DNA of 64,000 nucleotides from Bacillus massilioanorexius (GCF_902374955.1 NZ_CABKRX010000057.1:1-64000); one strand, 5' to 3'. Positions 33,749-42,680 are shown, counted from the stretch's first letter. Notes: generated by a model from the letters alone, not told the origin. Program-made: numbers and translations.

Positions 33749-34711
33749 TTACTTCATGACAAATGTCGGTTTTTTCTTCAAGCTATGACGTCCATCTACG
33801 AAACGTACAGTACCTGATTTAGCACGCATAACAATCGATTGTGTTTCTCCATAGTTTGCTTTAAATTGAACCCCTCTTAAAAGCTCTCCATCCGTCACAC
33901 CTGTTGCTGCAAAAATCGCGTCGTCACCTTTAACTAAATCTTCCATACGTAAAATTTTCGAACAGTCTAGTCCCATTTTGATACATCTTTGTAACTGTGC
34001 ATCATCCTCTGGAAGTAATTTACCTTGAATTTCTCCACCCAGACATTTAAGAGCAACTGCAGAAAGAACACCTTCTGGAGCTCCGCCGGACCCAAATAAT
34101 ATATCTACACCTGTTTGATCAAATGCAGTATTAATAGCTCCTGCTACATCGCCATCATTAATAAGCTTAATTCGCACACCTAATTCTCTTAATTGATGAA
34201 TGATTTCATCATGTCGAGGACGATTTAAAATTGTTGCTACAACATCTTCAATATCTTTATTTTTCGCTTTTGCAACCGCGCGTATATTATCTTCAATTGA
34301 TGCATTAATATCTATTTGCCCGACAGCTTCTGGTCCTACCGCAATCTTATCCATATACATATCAGGTGCATGTAGTAAATTTCCTCGATCTGCTACTGCA
34401 ATAACCGCTAATGCATTCCAGCCACCAGCTGCAACAATATTCGTTCCTTCTAATGGATCAACTGCTACATCAACACCAGGTCCTTCACCCGTTCCAAGCT
34501 CTTCTCCAATATATAACATAGGAGCTTCGTCCATTTCTCCTTCACCAATTACAACAGTTCCTTGCATTGGCACTGTATCAAAAACGCGACGCATTGCAGA
34601 TGTTGCTGCACCGTCTGCTTCATCTTTTTTTCCTCTTCCCATCCATCGTGCAGAAGCTAATGCTGCCGCCTCCGTTACACGTACAAGTTCCATCGATAAG
34701 CTTCTTTCCAC
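33749..34711 (-). CDS. glpX: Fructose-1,6-bisphosphatase, class II
   Basis: Gluconeogenic phosphatase of the GlpX family, 320 residues. Metal- and substrate-binding motifs are visible: GEGEMDEAPMLYIGEELG, VDPLEGTNIVAAGG and the catalytic-loop region FGSGGAPEGVLSAVALKC. The GTG start at 34711 is preceded by TGGAGGG. It lies between murA and rho in the conserved order. B. subtilis also uses a class III enzyme; whether this strain does cannot be seen here. Confidence 0.95.
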   Translation of the reverse strand: MERSLSMELVRVTEAAALASARWMGRGKKDEADGAATSAMRRVFDTVPMQGTVVIGEGEMDEAPMLYIGEELGTGEGPGVDVAVDPLEGTNIVAAGGWNALAVIAVADRGNLLHAPDMYMDKIAVGPEAVGQIDINASIEDNIRAVAKAKNKDIEDVVATILNRPRHDEIIHQLRELGVRIKLINDGDVAGAINTAFDQTGVDILFGSGGAPEGVLSAVALKCLGGEIQGKLLPEDDAQLQRCIKMGLDCSKILRMEDLVKGDDAIFAATGVTDGELLRGVQFKANYGETQSIVMRAKSGTVRFVDGRHSLKKKPTFVMK

Positions 34712-34871
34712 TACTATTTCCCTCCAATAAATTGGTTAGTATAACACATTTATATATTTATAATAGCACATTTATTTTAAAATTACTTATTGTTACCTCT
34801 TTTTTTTATGAATAAGCTATGTAAATGACATTTTTTAATTCTTCCATATGGCATGTCACTTTGTAGAAGGC

Positions 34872-34939
34872 AAAAAAAAGAGCAATAATTTCATCTTTTC
34901 ACATCTATCCTCTCGTTGAAAAAATGATATTATTGCTCT
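34872..34939 (-). terminator. Terminator of murA
   Basis: Arms AGAGCAATAATTTCAT (34879-34894) and ATGATATTATTGCTCT (34924-34939), then TTTTTTTTGCC on the minus strand. Long loop of about 29 nt. Confidence 0.8.
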
Positions 34940-34998
34940 ACGCATCATGTTCCTATATCCATCATCTTATTCGATTTTATCTATCACAAAACATTGTG

Positions 34999-36282
34999 TT
35001 AATTCTTTAACTGCTCGACTTCTTCAGCAGTCATCTTCTCTCTCCAAATTGTTGCTCCTAAACCACTTAGCTTGTCTACTAAATGACTATAGCCCCGATC
35101 TATATGTTCAACTCCAGTAATTTCTGTAATTCCCTCAGCCATTAAACCAGCAACTACTAAAGCCGCTCCCGCTCTCAAGTCACTCGCCTTTACTTTAGCT
35201 CCTTGTAATTGGATAGGGCCATTTATAATAGCTGATCGACCTTCCACTTTTATATTTGCATTCATTCGACGTAATTCATCAATATGTTTAAAACGAGCTC
35301 CATAAATTGTATCCGTCACAACACTAGAACCTTCTACTTTTGATAAAAATGTTGTAAACGGTTGCTGGAGGTCTGTCGCAAATCCTGGGTATACCAACGT
35401 TTTCACATCAACCGCTTTTAGTTTTTGTCCAGGAGTGACAAAAATTTGGTCATCTCTCGTATCAACATGAACCCCGGCCTCTCGTAGCTTTGCTATTAAG
35501 GATTCTAAATGTTGCGGGATAATATTATCGATTAATATCCCTTCACCAACAGCAGCAGCTAAAATCATATACGTTCCCGCTTCAATTCGATCAGGAATAA
35601 TGGTATGTCGGCAACCACTTAATTTTTCCACACCATCTATTCGAATTACATCTGTACCTGCACCTTTGATTTTGGCTCCCATATTGGTTAACAACGTAGC
35701 AACATCAATGATTTCTGGCTCTTTTGCCGCATTCTCAATAATAGTGCGTCCTTTTGCAAGCACTGCAGCTAGCATGATATTGATTGTAGCTCCTACACTT
35801 ACTACATCTAAATAAATTCTGGCACCACGAAGTTCATCTGCTCTTAAGTAAATAGCTCCTTGTTCATTCGTCACTTGCGCCCCTAGCGCTTCAAATCCTT
35901 TTATATGTTGATCTATTGGTCTTGGACCTAAATAACATCCTCCAGGAAGACCAATAACCGCTTTTTTAAACCGTCCAAGCATTGCACCCATTAAATAATA
36001 AGATGCACGTAATTTTTTTACCTTCCCATTCGGAAGAGGCATTGGAATCATTGAACTTGGGTTAACAGTCATTTCACCATCCTCAAACTCAACTGTTCCT
36101 CCAATTTCCTCTAATAAATCCTTTAGAATATTTACATCAGATATATCAGGTAAACCTTCAATCGTTACAGCTGATTCAGCTAAAATAGTAGCAGGGATAA
36201 GAGCAACCGCACTATTTTTAGCACCGCTCACTCTAATGGTTCCTTTTAGCGGATATCCACCAGCAATTTTAAGCTTTTCCAT
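34999..36282 (-). CDS. murA: UDP-N-acetylglucosamine 1-carboxyvinyltransferase
   Basis: First committed step of peptidoglycan synthesis: transfers enolpyruvate from PEP to UDP-GlcNAc. The start is ATG 36282 (MEKLKIAGGYPLKG), preceded by AAGGGAG; the frame runs nine codons further without similarity. The 427-residue product has the fosfomycin-target Cys in GLPGGCYLGPRPID and the N-terminal GAKNSAV. By position (next to tal and fbaA) it corresponds to the second Bacillus paralogue, murAB/murZ; the first copy would lie outside this window. Confidence 0.95.
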   Translation of the reverse strand: MEKLKIAGGYPLKGTIRVSGAKNSAVALIPATILAESAVTIEGLPDISDVNILKDLLEEIGGTVEFEDGEMTVNPSSMIPMPLPNGKVKKLRASYYLMGAMLGRFKKAVIGLPGGCYLGPRPIDQHIKGFEALGAQVTNEQGAIYLRADELRGARIYLDVVSVGATINIMLAAVLAKGRTIIENAAKEPEIIDVATLLTNMGAKIKGAGTDVIRIDGVEKLSGCRHTIIPDRIEAGTYMILAAAVGEGILIDNIIPQHLESLIAKLREAGVHVDTRDDQIFVTPGQKLKAVDVKTLVYPGFATDLQQPFTTFLSKVEGSSVVTDTIYGARFKHIDELRRMNANIKVEGRSAIINGPIQLQGAKVKASDLRAGAALVVAGLMAEGITEITGVEHIDRGYSHLVDKLSGLGATIWREKMTAEEVEQLKN

Positions 36283-36423
36283 AATTAACTCCCTTCTAAT
36301 TATTAGCAATTACAAAATAGGCTATTATTAATTATACAAAATTTTCCAAGAGAGAATTATACAATATTTCATTCTAATTTATAGTTTACACAAAAATTAA
36401 AAACTCATGTACCATTTCGCTAA

Positions 36424-36467
36424 AAAAATTAAAATAAGTCATAGGTCTTATATTAGGCCTATGACTT
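36424..36467 (-). terminator. Terminator of tal
   Basis: Arms AAGTCATAGG (36436-36445) and CCTATGACTT (36458-36467), followed by ATTTTAATTTTTTT on the minus strand. Confidence 0.85.
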
Positions 36468-36496
36468 TTTATGAATGACTCTATATTTACTTATTA

Positions 36497-37141
36497 TTAA
36501 TTCTTTTTTGCTTCCCAATCAGAAAGAAAAGCTTCAATCCCTTTGTCAGTAAGAGGATGGTTGAAAAGTGACATAATTACTTTATACGGTACTGTAGCAA
36601 TATGCGCACCATTTAATGCGGCTTTTGTAATATGCATTGGATTACGAATAGAAGCAGCAATGATTTCTGTTTCGATATCATGAATGGCAAATATATCTGC
36701 AATATCTGAAACTAGCTGAACGCCATCTTGTCCAATATCATCTAGTCTACCTAGGAATGGAGAAACATAAGATGCTCCCGCTCTAGCAGCTAACAACGCT
36801 TGATTCGCGCTAAATATTAATGTTACATTCGTTTTAATACCTTCTTTAGCAAATGTATGTACAGCTTTTAAGCCATCAGGAGTCATCGGGACTTTTACTG
36901 TCACATTTGGACTTATAGCCGCTAACTCACGTCCTTCCTTAATCATACCTTCGTAATCTGTAGCAATAACCTCAGCACTAACTGATCCTTCTACTAAGGA
37001 AGTAATTTCTTTAATTCTATCATGAAAGGACACATTTTCTTTTGCTACTAATGAGGGATTTGTTGTAACACCTGAAATAATCCCTAGCGCATGTGCCTCT
37101 TTAATCTCTTCAAAATTAGCTGTATCAATAAAAAATTTCAT
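36497..37141 (-). CDS. tal: Transaldolase (small, TalC/MipB type)
   Basis: Pentose phosphate enzyme that transfers dihydroxyacetone between sugar phosphates. The 214-residue product starts MKFFIDTANFEEIKEAH and has SGVTTNPSLVAKE and the Schiff-base Lys in VTVKVPMTPDGL. The small size puts it in the transaldolase / fructose-6-phosphate aldolase subfamily; the neighbours murA and fbaA and the Bacillus order (ywjH) favour transaldolase. Confidence 0.93.
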   Translation of the reverse strand: MKFFIDTANFEEIKEAHALGIISGVTTNPSLVAKENVSFHDRIKEITSLVEGSVSAEVIATDYEGMIKEGRELAAISPNVTVKVPMTPDGLKAVHTFAKEGIKTNVTLIFSANQALLAARAGASYVSPFLGRLDDIGQDGVQLVSDIADIFAIHDIETEIIAASIRNPMHITKAALNGAHIATVPYKVIMSLFNHPLTDKGIEAFLSDWEAKKN

Positions 37142-37401
37142 ATTTCTAAATCTCCTTTTTATATATTATTTTCTGAATAATAAAACGAAAAAAAGATCTT
37201 CTACTATTGTAACTATAAGGCTACATCAAATTACACCTATTGTAAAAGAAAAAATGCTACTATTCTCTAACAAAGTTATACAGTCATATTTTTTTATTAC
37301 ATATGTATGAACCAAATAGAGAAAACAAATTTATAAATAGGTACTTTTAGCGTAACCCTACAATTTTATTAAAAGTCAGAAAAGCCAAGGAAATTCTAAA
37401 A

Positions 37402-37435
37402 AATAAAACCGCCTTTTAAAAAAGGCGGTTTTATT
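37402..37435. terminator. Terminator of fbaA
   Basis: Near-perfect palindrome AATAAAACCGCCTTTT / AAAAGGCGGTTTTATT with a very short loop, active in principle on both strands. The 37142-37401 gap upstream of it is AT-rich and shows no gene. Confidence 0.9.
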
Positions 37436-37448
37436 CTTTTTGTTAAAA

Positions 37449-38306
37449 TTAAGCTTTGTTGCTTGAACCGAATTCACGGATTTTACCAACAACTGTAGCC
37501 TTGATTGCTTCGCGGCCTGGTACCATGTATTTACGTGGATCGTAAACTTCAGCATCAGCAGCTAACACTTCACGAACTTTCTTAGTGAAAGCAATTTGGT
37601 TTTCAGTGTTAACATTGATTTTTGAAGTACCTAAAGAGATAGATTTTTTGATATCTGCTTCAGGAATACCAGTTCCACCATGTAATACTAATGGCATGTT
37701 TGTTAAGTTTTTGATTTCTTCCATTTCTTTGAAACCAAGGTTTGGTTCACCTTTGTAAGGACCGTGAACTGAACCTAATGCTGGAGCAAGGCAGTCAATA
37801 CCTGTTTTTTCAACAAGTTCTTTACATTCTTGTGCATCAGCATAGATAACGCCTTCAGCTACTACGTCATCTTCTTGTCCACCAACAGTTCCTAACTCAG
37901 CTTCAACAGAAACACCTTTAGAGTGAGCGTACTCAACAACTGCTTTAGTTGTTTCAACGTTCTCTTCAAATGGGTGGTGAGAAGCATCGATCATTACAGA
38001 TGTGAAACCTGCATCGATTGCTTCTTTACATTTATCAAATGAAGAACCATGATCCAGGTGAATAGCAACTGGAACTGTAATCTTCATGTCTTCTAATAAA
38101 CCTTTAACCATCATCACAGTAGTATAGAATCCGCCCATGTGACGAGCAGCACCTTCTGATACACCAAGGATAACAGGTGATTTTTCTTCTTCAGCAGCAG
38201 CTAAGATTCCTTGAGTCCACTCAAGGTTGTTAATGTTGAATTGACCTACTGCATACTTACCTTCTAAAGCTTTGTTTAACATTTCAGTCATTGAAACTAA
38301 AGGCAT
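37449..38306 (-). CDS. fbaA: Fructose-bisphosphate aldolase, class II
   Basis: Zinc-dependent aldolase of glycolysis and gluconeogenesis, 285 residues. Zinc and substrate motifs are present: VAIHLDHGSSFDKC (the first His ligand and catalytic Asp), VSVEAELGTVGGQEDD, LGSVHGPYKG and LVLHGGTGIP. AAGGAGG precedes the ATG. It is monocistronic here, with its own promoter and a strong terminator, between spo0F and tal. Confidence 0.96.
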   Translation of the reverse strand: MPLVSMTEMLNKALEGKYAVGQFNINNLEWTQGILAAAEEEKSPVILGVSEGAARHMGGFYTTVMMVKGLLEDMKITVPVAIHLDHGSSFDKCKEAIDAGFTSVMIDASHHPFEENVETTKAVVEYAHSKGVSVEAELGTVGGQEDDVVAEGVIYADAQECKELVEKTGIDCLAPALGSVHGPYKGEPNLGFKEMEEIKNLTNMPLVLHGGTGIPEADIKKSISLGTSKINVNTENQIAFTKKVREVLAADAEVYDPRKYMVPGREAIKATVVGKIREFGSSNKA

Positions 38307-38389
38307 TCTATATTTCCTCCTTATGTTGTATCGTTCGCTCCATTTCTAACAGAGCTCCCTCAATAGAATTTTCCCTTAAAAATATGTAA

Positions 38390-38417
38390 ACTATACGAAA
38401 AAACTTTGCGGGAACAA
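38390..38417 (-). promoter_or_regulatory. Possible promoter of fbaA
   Basis: TTGTTC (38412-38417) and TATAGT (38390-38395) with a 16-bp spacer, about 80 bp upstream of fbaA. Confidence 0.45.
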
Positions 38418-38577
38418 CATTTTTTCCACTTCAAGCATACCAATACTCTTTCAATTTCTCAAGAAGATACACGGTACAGGTTTAATTTTCCACTGTTTTT
38501 TTTCTAATATATGTCCGTTTCTAGAATATTTTAAAATTTCTTTTGAAAATTCAAAGAAATAAATCGCTTACCTTGGA

Positions 38578-38949
38578 TTATTTGGTTTGTATTGGTAAAT
38601 GTTTTTTCACAGCTCCACGAATATCATCAATATCAAATGGCTTAGCAAAATGTGTAATGGCGCCCAAATCCTTTGCTTGCTGTATCATATCTAGTTCTCC
38701 ATAAGCAGTCATAATGATTACAGCTATATCTCGGTCATGTTCTTTCATTCTTTTGAGAATCTCAATTCCATCCATTCCAGGAATTTTCATGTCTAACAAT
38801 ACCAAATCTGGAGCATGATTTTTGGCAATATCTAAAGCTTGAACTCCGTTTGCAGCTTGAAATGTAGTATAGCCTTCTTTTTGTAAAACTTCATTTAACA
38901 ATATTCGTATTCCATATTGATCATCAACAATCAGTATTTTTTCCGCCAC
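38578..38949 (-). CDS. spo0F: Sporulation phosphorelay response regulator
   Basis: Single-domain response regulator that takes phosphate from sporulation kinases and passes it to Spo0B. The start is GTG 38949 (MAEKILIVDDQYGIRILLNE) with AAGGGGTGAGG upstream; six further codons in frame are not conserved. The 123-residue product has the acidic pair Asp9/Asp10, phospho-acceptor Asp53 (LVLLDMKIPGMDG), the Thr of IIMTAYGELD and Lys of THFAKPFDIDDI. No output domain, as expected for Spo0F. Confidence 0.97.
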   Translation of the reverse strand: MAEKILIVDDQYGIRILLNEVLQKEGYTTFQAANGVQALDIAKNHAPDLVLLDMKIPGMDGIEILKRMKEHDRDIAVIIMTAYGELDMIQQAKDLGAITHFAKPFDIDDIRGAVKKHLPIQTK

Positions 38950-39012
38950 TTTCCTCACCCCTTGCAAATTTTATGTATATACATGCTTTTACCCATAATA
39001 TCTACCTTAACA

Positions 39013-39041
39013 ATGTTCTTTTTTTTTCGCGAAATTCCTTC
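39013..39041 (-). promoter_or_regulatory. Sigma-H-like promoter of spo0F
   Basis: On the minus strand GAAGGAATT (39033-39041), 11 bp, then AAAGAACAT (39013-39021) fits the sigma-H pattern RNAGGAWWW-N11/12-RNNGAATWW with one mismatch in the -10 (GAAC for GAAT). B. subtilis spo0F is known to use sigma-H. Confidence 0.45.
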
Positions 39042-39085
39042 AAAATTAAAAAAGTTCATTTCATATTTCCTCAATTATTCGCTTC

Positions 39086-39092
39086 TTCGACA
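39086..39092 (-). promoter_or_regulatory. Candidate 0A box upstream of spo0F
   Basis: TGTCGAA on the minus strand matches the Spo0A box TGNCGAA exactly. It lies about 45 bp upstream of the sigma-H-like -35 and also about 50 bp before the divergent ywjG-like gene. Confidence 0.45.
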
Positions 39093-39138
39093 ACAATCTA
39101 TTATAATGCTCATAGAAATTATTCAAAGGAGCTTCTTT

Positions 39139-39666
39139 ATGCTTAAAATATTCTCTACCCAATTAAGCGGTATTTTTAAAACCATTTCAGAAGATGAATT
39201 TTCTATAGAAGATGCTGCCAGACTTCTTGCCCAAGCAATTATTGGTGATGGATCCATCTATATTCATGGATTCGATGAAATGAAAGGCATTTATTCACAA
39301 GCTTCAGAAGGAATTGAGCAAATACCAAACTGTAAACCTTTACTGAATAATGGTGAAATAGCACCTATTACTGATGTCGATCGCGCTCTCATTATCAGTC
39401 GTTTTAGCCATGATGTGAGAGCTATAGAGTTAGCAGGAGAGCTTCAAAAAAGCAATGTTTCATTTGTTGCACTATCTACTATTCAAGATGAGCAGTTACC
39501 TGGGCTTCATCAATTAGCTGATGTTCATATCCATTTACCTCTTAAACGAGGATTAGTTCCAACTGAAACAGGAGAGAGAGCTGGATTTCCTACTCTTCTC
39601 ATCGCATTATATGCCTTTCATGGTATTTCTTTAACACTACAGGAATTACTTGATGAGTTACAGTAA
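39139..39666 (+). CDS. DUF2529 family protein (YwjG-like)
   Basis: Cytoplasmic protein of 175 residues of unknown function, divergent from spo0F and convergent with pyrG, as in B. subtilis (ywjG). It has a sugar-isomerase-like layout: a DGSIYIHGFDEMKGIYSQA segment, then RALIISRFSHDVRAIELAGE and a C-terminal PTETGERAGFPT. This hints at a SIS-type fold, but the catalytic role is unknown. The true start is ATG 39139 with AAAGGAGCTTCTTT upstream; the longer frame from 38917 runs through the spo0F promoter region. Confidence 0.85.
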   Translation: MLKIFSTQLSGIFKTISEDEFSIEDAARLLAQAIIGDGSIYIHGFDEMKGIYSQASEGIEQIPNCKPLLNNGEIAPITDVDRALIISRFSHDVRAIELAGELQKSNVSFVALSTIQDEQLPGLHQLADVHIHLPLKRGLVPTETGERAGFPTLLIALYAFHGISLTLQELLDELQ

Positions 39667-39715
39667 GGACTGATTCATTTTTACTGAAAAAAGGTCTTAA
39701 AAATGTCTAATACAC

Positions 39716-39762
39716 AAAGAGGGTGTGAGCCAAAAGCAAATCTTTTGGTTCACACCCTCTTT
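39716..39762. terminator. Bidirectional terminator between the ywjG-like gene and pyrG
   Basis: Arms 39716-39736 (AAAGAGGGTGTGAGCCAAAAG minus its last base is 20 nt) and 39742-39762 pair over 21 bp with one mismatch and a 5-nt loop. It sits between convergent genes and can serve both. Confidence 0.9.
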
Positions 39763-39858
39763 ACGTATATTATTCTAAATCGACACTCAATGAATGAAAT
39801 TGTAAAGAGATATACAACTTCTTGAGATAACAGCCATTCAATCTTTTCTTATTGAACA

Positions 39859-41460
39859 CTATTTTTTATTTTTTAATGATGCTTCCACAAAATCACGGAA
39901 TAATGGTTGTGGTCTTGTTGGTCTTGAAATAAATTCTGGGTGGAATTGAGATGCTACAAACCAAGGATGGTCTTTAAGCTCGATAATTTCCACTAAACGA
40001 CCATCTAAGCTTGTACCAGAGAACATGAAACCATGTGCTTCCATGCTTTGACGGTAATGATTATTAAACTCATAACGATGACGATGACGTTCGTAAACAA
40101 TTTCATCATTATAAGCTTGCATAGCTTTCGTACCTTCAACCAACTTACATGGATATAGGCCTAAACGTAATGTTCCTCCAAGATCTTCTACATCTTTTTG
40201 TTCTGGAAGTAAATCAATAATTGGATATGGTGTGTTAGGATCTAGTTCAGCTGAATGAGCTCCATCTAAACCTAATACATTACGTGCAAATTCAACAGTT
40301 GCTAATTGCATACCTAGGCAAATACCAAGGAACGGTTTTTTGTTTTCACGAGCATATTGAATTGCAACGATTTTCCCTTCAACACCTCGATCACCAAAAC
40401 CGCCTGGAACCAATATTCCATCAGCATCTTTAAGTAATTCCGCAACATTTTCTTGCGTAACATCTTCTGCATTAATCCAATCAATTTCGATATCTGCATC
40501 GAATGCATAACCCGCATGCTTTAATGCTTCTGCGACTGATAAATACGCATCTTGAAGTTCAACATATTTACCAACTAAAGCAATTTTAGTTGTTTTTGAA
40601 AGATTTAATACTTTATCTACAAGTGCTTTCCATTCAGTCATATCTGCTTCAGGAGCAATCAGTTTCAAATGATCACATACAATTTGATCTAGATGCTGCT
40701 CTTGAAGAGCTAAAGGTACAGAATATAAAGTATCTGCATCTTGACACTCGATTACTGCTTTTGCATCGATATCACAGAAAAGTGCAATCTTATCTTTCAT
40801 ATCTTGAGAAATTGGTTGTTCTGTACGAACAACAATTACATTTGGTTGAATACCAAGACTTCTTAACTCTTTAACACTATGTTGAGTTGGCTTAGTTTTC
40901 ATTTCACCAGCCGCTTTAATATATGGAACCAAAGTACAATGTAAATATAATACGTTATCTTGACCGATATCACTCTTAATTTGGCGAATGGCTTCTAAGA
41001 ACGGTAAAGATTCAATATCTCCAACTGTTCCTCCGATTTCTGTAATAACCACATCAGCGTTAGTCTCTTTTCCGGCACGTAATACGCGATCTTTAATCTC
41101 ATTTGTAATATGAGGTATTACTTGAACTGTTCCTCCTAAATAATCTCCTCGACGCTCCTTACGAAGAACTGTTGAGTAAACTCTACCAGAAGTTACATTG
41201 CTGTATTGACTTAAATTAATATCAATAAAACGCTCATAGTGACCTAAATCTAGATCTGTTTCCGCACCGTCATCTGTAACGAATACTTCACCGTGCTGAT
41301 ATGGACTCATAGTTCCTGGATCCACATTAATATAAGGGTCAAACTTTTGAATTGTAACACTTAAACCTCGGTTTTTTAATAATCTTCCTAATGATGCAGC
41401 TGTAATACCTTTACCTAGAGAGGATACTACTCCTCCTGTTACAAAAATATACTTAGTCAA
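39859..41460 (-). CDS. pyrG: CTP synthase
   Basis: Makes CTP from UTP, ATP and glutamine. The synthetase domain (1-270) begins FVTGGVVSSLGKGITAASLG and has KFDPYINVDPGTMSPY. The glutaminase domain (about 290-533) has the nucleophile Cys in LGICLGMQLATVEF and the His/Glu pair in QFHPEF. The product is 533 residues. The start is TTG 41460 with AAGGGGGAAAC upstream. Expression is very probably controlled by CTP through leader attenuation (separate entries). Confidence 0.97.
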   Translation of the reverse strand: MTKYIFVTGGVVSSLGKGITAASLGRLLKNRGLSVTIQKFDPYINVDPGTMSPYQHGEVFVTDDGAETDLDLGHYERFIDINLSQYSNVTSGRVYSTVLRKERRGDYLGGTVQVIPHITNEIKDRVLRAGKETNADVVITEIGGTVGDIESLPFLEAIRQIKSDIGQDNVLYLHCTLVPYIKAAGEMKTKPTQHSVKELRSLGIQPNVIVVRTEQPISQDMKDKIALFCDIDAKAVIECQDADTLYSVPLALQEQHLDQIVCDHLKLIAPEADMTEWKALVDKVLNLSKTTKIALVGKYVELQDAYLSVAEALKHAGYAFDADIEIDWINAEDVTQENVAELLKDADGILVPGGFGDRGVEGKIVAIQYARENKKPFLGICLGMQLATVEFARNVLGLDGAHSAELDPNTPYPIIDLLPEQKDVEDLGGTLRLGLYPCKLVEGTKAMQAYNDEIVYERHRHRYEFNNHYRQSMEAHGFMFSGTSLDGRLVEIIELKDHPWFVASQFHPEFISRPTRPQPLFRDFVEASLKNKK

Positions 41461-41548
41461 TTTTCGTTTCCCCCTTAAATATTGTATTAAGTAAACTTTT
41501 TACTTTTCATTATAAAAATGGATGGCTTTGCGCCATTAATCATTAAAA

Positions 41549-41568
41549 TGTATTAGCCGCTAATACAT
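41549..41568. repeat. Hairpin in the pyrG leader, proximal
   Basis: Perfect arms ATGTATTAG / CTAATACAT with a 3-nt loop (CCG), about 90 bp before the pyrG start. Confidence 0.55.
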
Positions 41569-41624
41569 TACTAAACATGAGGAGCTTATAAACCGCATAA
41601 TCGTATTTAGTAAAACTTTAATCG

Positions 41625-41655
41625 GTGGAGGGATATAGCCCCCACCGATTAAAGT
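41625..41655 (-). repeat. Hairpin in the pyrG leader, middle
   Basis: Arms ACTTTAATCGGTGG and CCACCGATTAAAGT flank a GGG/CCC-containing centre, a stem of about 17 bp. The minus strand continues TTTTACTAAA, so it could terminate. Its core resembles the exporter terminator at 20605-20643. Confidence 0.65.
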
Positions 41656-41739
41656 TAAACGAATCAAATTCATACTAGCTTTTACCATGATATCGTATCG
41701 AATAGTTGGTTTTATGCTAGGACGAACGTGATAAACGTT

Positions 41740-41769
41740 AAATTGAGCTGCTTGCTATGCAGCCCAATT
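41740..41769. repeat. Hairpin in the pyrG leader, distal
   Basis: Arms AAATTGAGCTGC and GCAGCCCAATTT with one mismatch and a 7-nt loop. No U-run on either side. Confidence 0.55.
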
Positions 41770-41921
41770 TTATAAATTACGATAGACCTTTATTACATCG
41801 CCAAAGCGGATATCATTAGATTAGCGAAACGATCTTTCCAACCTTAAGATTTCCGAAAGAAACGCTTCAAACTTCTATGCCTTTATTTTTCCCATTTCAC
41901 ATAAAAATACTATGCAAAAAT

Positions 41922-41963
41922 ATGAAAAAACAAAAACGCTCCACTTACAAAAGTAAGGGAGCG
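41922..41963 (-). terminator. CTP-sensing attenuator of pyrG
   Basis: On the minus strand CGCTCCCTTAC (41953-41963) pairs with GTAAGTGGAGCG (41937-41948), followed by TTTTTGTTTTTTC. The 5' arm contains GCUCCCUU, the pyrimidine-rich element that in B. subtilis pyrG pairs with extra G residues added at the transcript start when CTP is low, thereby blocking termination. It begins about 38 nt after a GGGCTCC start site. Confidence 0.85.
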
Positions 41964-41997
41964 ATATAATTTTATAATCGTGTCCTTTTTAAAGGAG

Positions 41998-42036
41998 CCC
42001 AAAAAGAATTCTACAAATTTAAAGATAAAAAGTCAA
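41998..42036 (-). promoter_or_regulatory. pyrG promoter and GGGCTC start site
   Basis: TTGACT (42031-42036), a 17-bp spacer, TAGAAT (42008-42013), 7 bp, then GGGCTCC beginning at 42000. The initial GGGCUC is the sequence needed for reiterative G addition at Bacillus pyrG. The -35 hexamer lies 6 bp after the rpoE stop codon. Confidence 0.88.
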
Positions 42037-42041
42037 GTAGT

Positions 42042-42563
42042 TTACAACTCATCCTCATCTTCATCATCTTCTAGGTCATCATCGATATCAAAATCATCTT
42101 CGATAATTTCATCATCTTCTAGGTCATCATCTGAATCTAAAAGATCATCATCTAAATCATCTTCTGCGTCAGCTTCGTCTAGATCATCATCAAAATCTTC
42201 TAAATCGTCTTCTAACTCTTCATCATAGTCATCAAATTCATCTTCGACAACTTTTTTCGCTTTCTTTCTCTTCGGCTTAACAGATTTCATCATTTCATCT
42301 TCTACTTGGTCAATTGGATACCAATCCTTAATTCCCCAAGTATTTTCTCCAGCTACGCTAAAGCGACCATCAACATTTAAATCTGTGTAAAATTGCGAAA
42401 GCTGTTGAAGTAAATCTTCTTTCTTAACTCCTTTTACAGTAGCAATTTCATTTATTATTTCTTGAAAAGATAAAGCCTGTTTTTTTTCAGATAAAATTTC
42501 ATAAGCTAATTCTATCATTGACATTTCTTGGATAACTTCTGCTGAATATTGATTTAAACTCAA
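42042..42563 (-). CDS. rpoE: DNA-directed RNA polymerase delta subunit
   Basis: Gram-positive-specific RNAP subunit that sharpens promoter selectivity and speeds recycling. The N-terminal folded domain (about 1-90) has QFYTDLNVDGRFSVAGENTW and KDWYPIDQ; a short Lys/Arg patch (KPKRKKAKK) precedes an almost wholly Asp/Glu tail to the end. The start is TTG 42563 (MSLNQYSAEV) because AAAGGAAG lies eight bases upstream; an in-frame GTG at 42572 overlaps that site. The product is 173 residues. Its stop is followed at once by the pyrG promoter. Confidence 0.95.
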   Translation of the reverse strand: MSLNQYSAEVIQEMSMIELAYEILSEKKQALSFQEIINEIATVKGVKKEDLLQQLSQFYTDLNVDGRFSVAGENTWGIKDWYPIDQVEDEMMKSVKPKRKKAKKVVEDEFDDYDEELEDDLEDFDDDLDEADAEDDLDDDLLDSDDDLEDDEIIEDDFDIDDDLEDDEDEDEL

Positions 42564-42680
42564 TACTTGCACTTCCTTTCTCTATCAAAAAGCATAAAAA
42601 TATGCTTATCATTACTAACTATTACTAATTGACATATACATCATTATAAACAATTCATTTAGGTTTATGCTAGTTCAAAC

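Noticed and set aside
35340..35365. cre-like sequence TGTAAACGGTTGC inside murA
   Set aside because: Resembles a CcpA site but lies deep in a coding sequence with no promoter nearby; probably chance.
38917..39138. N-terminal extension of the ywjG-like frame
   Set aside because: It runs antisense through the spo0F start and promoter. A good ribosome-binding site precedes the internal ATG at 39139, which also fits the family N terminus.
41980..42228. Plus-strand serine-rich frame of 82 codons
   Set aside because: It is the antisense reading of the Asp/Glu tail of rpoE (GAT/GAA repeats read as Ser codons) and starts within the pyrG promoter. No ribosome-binding site.
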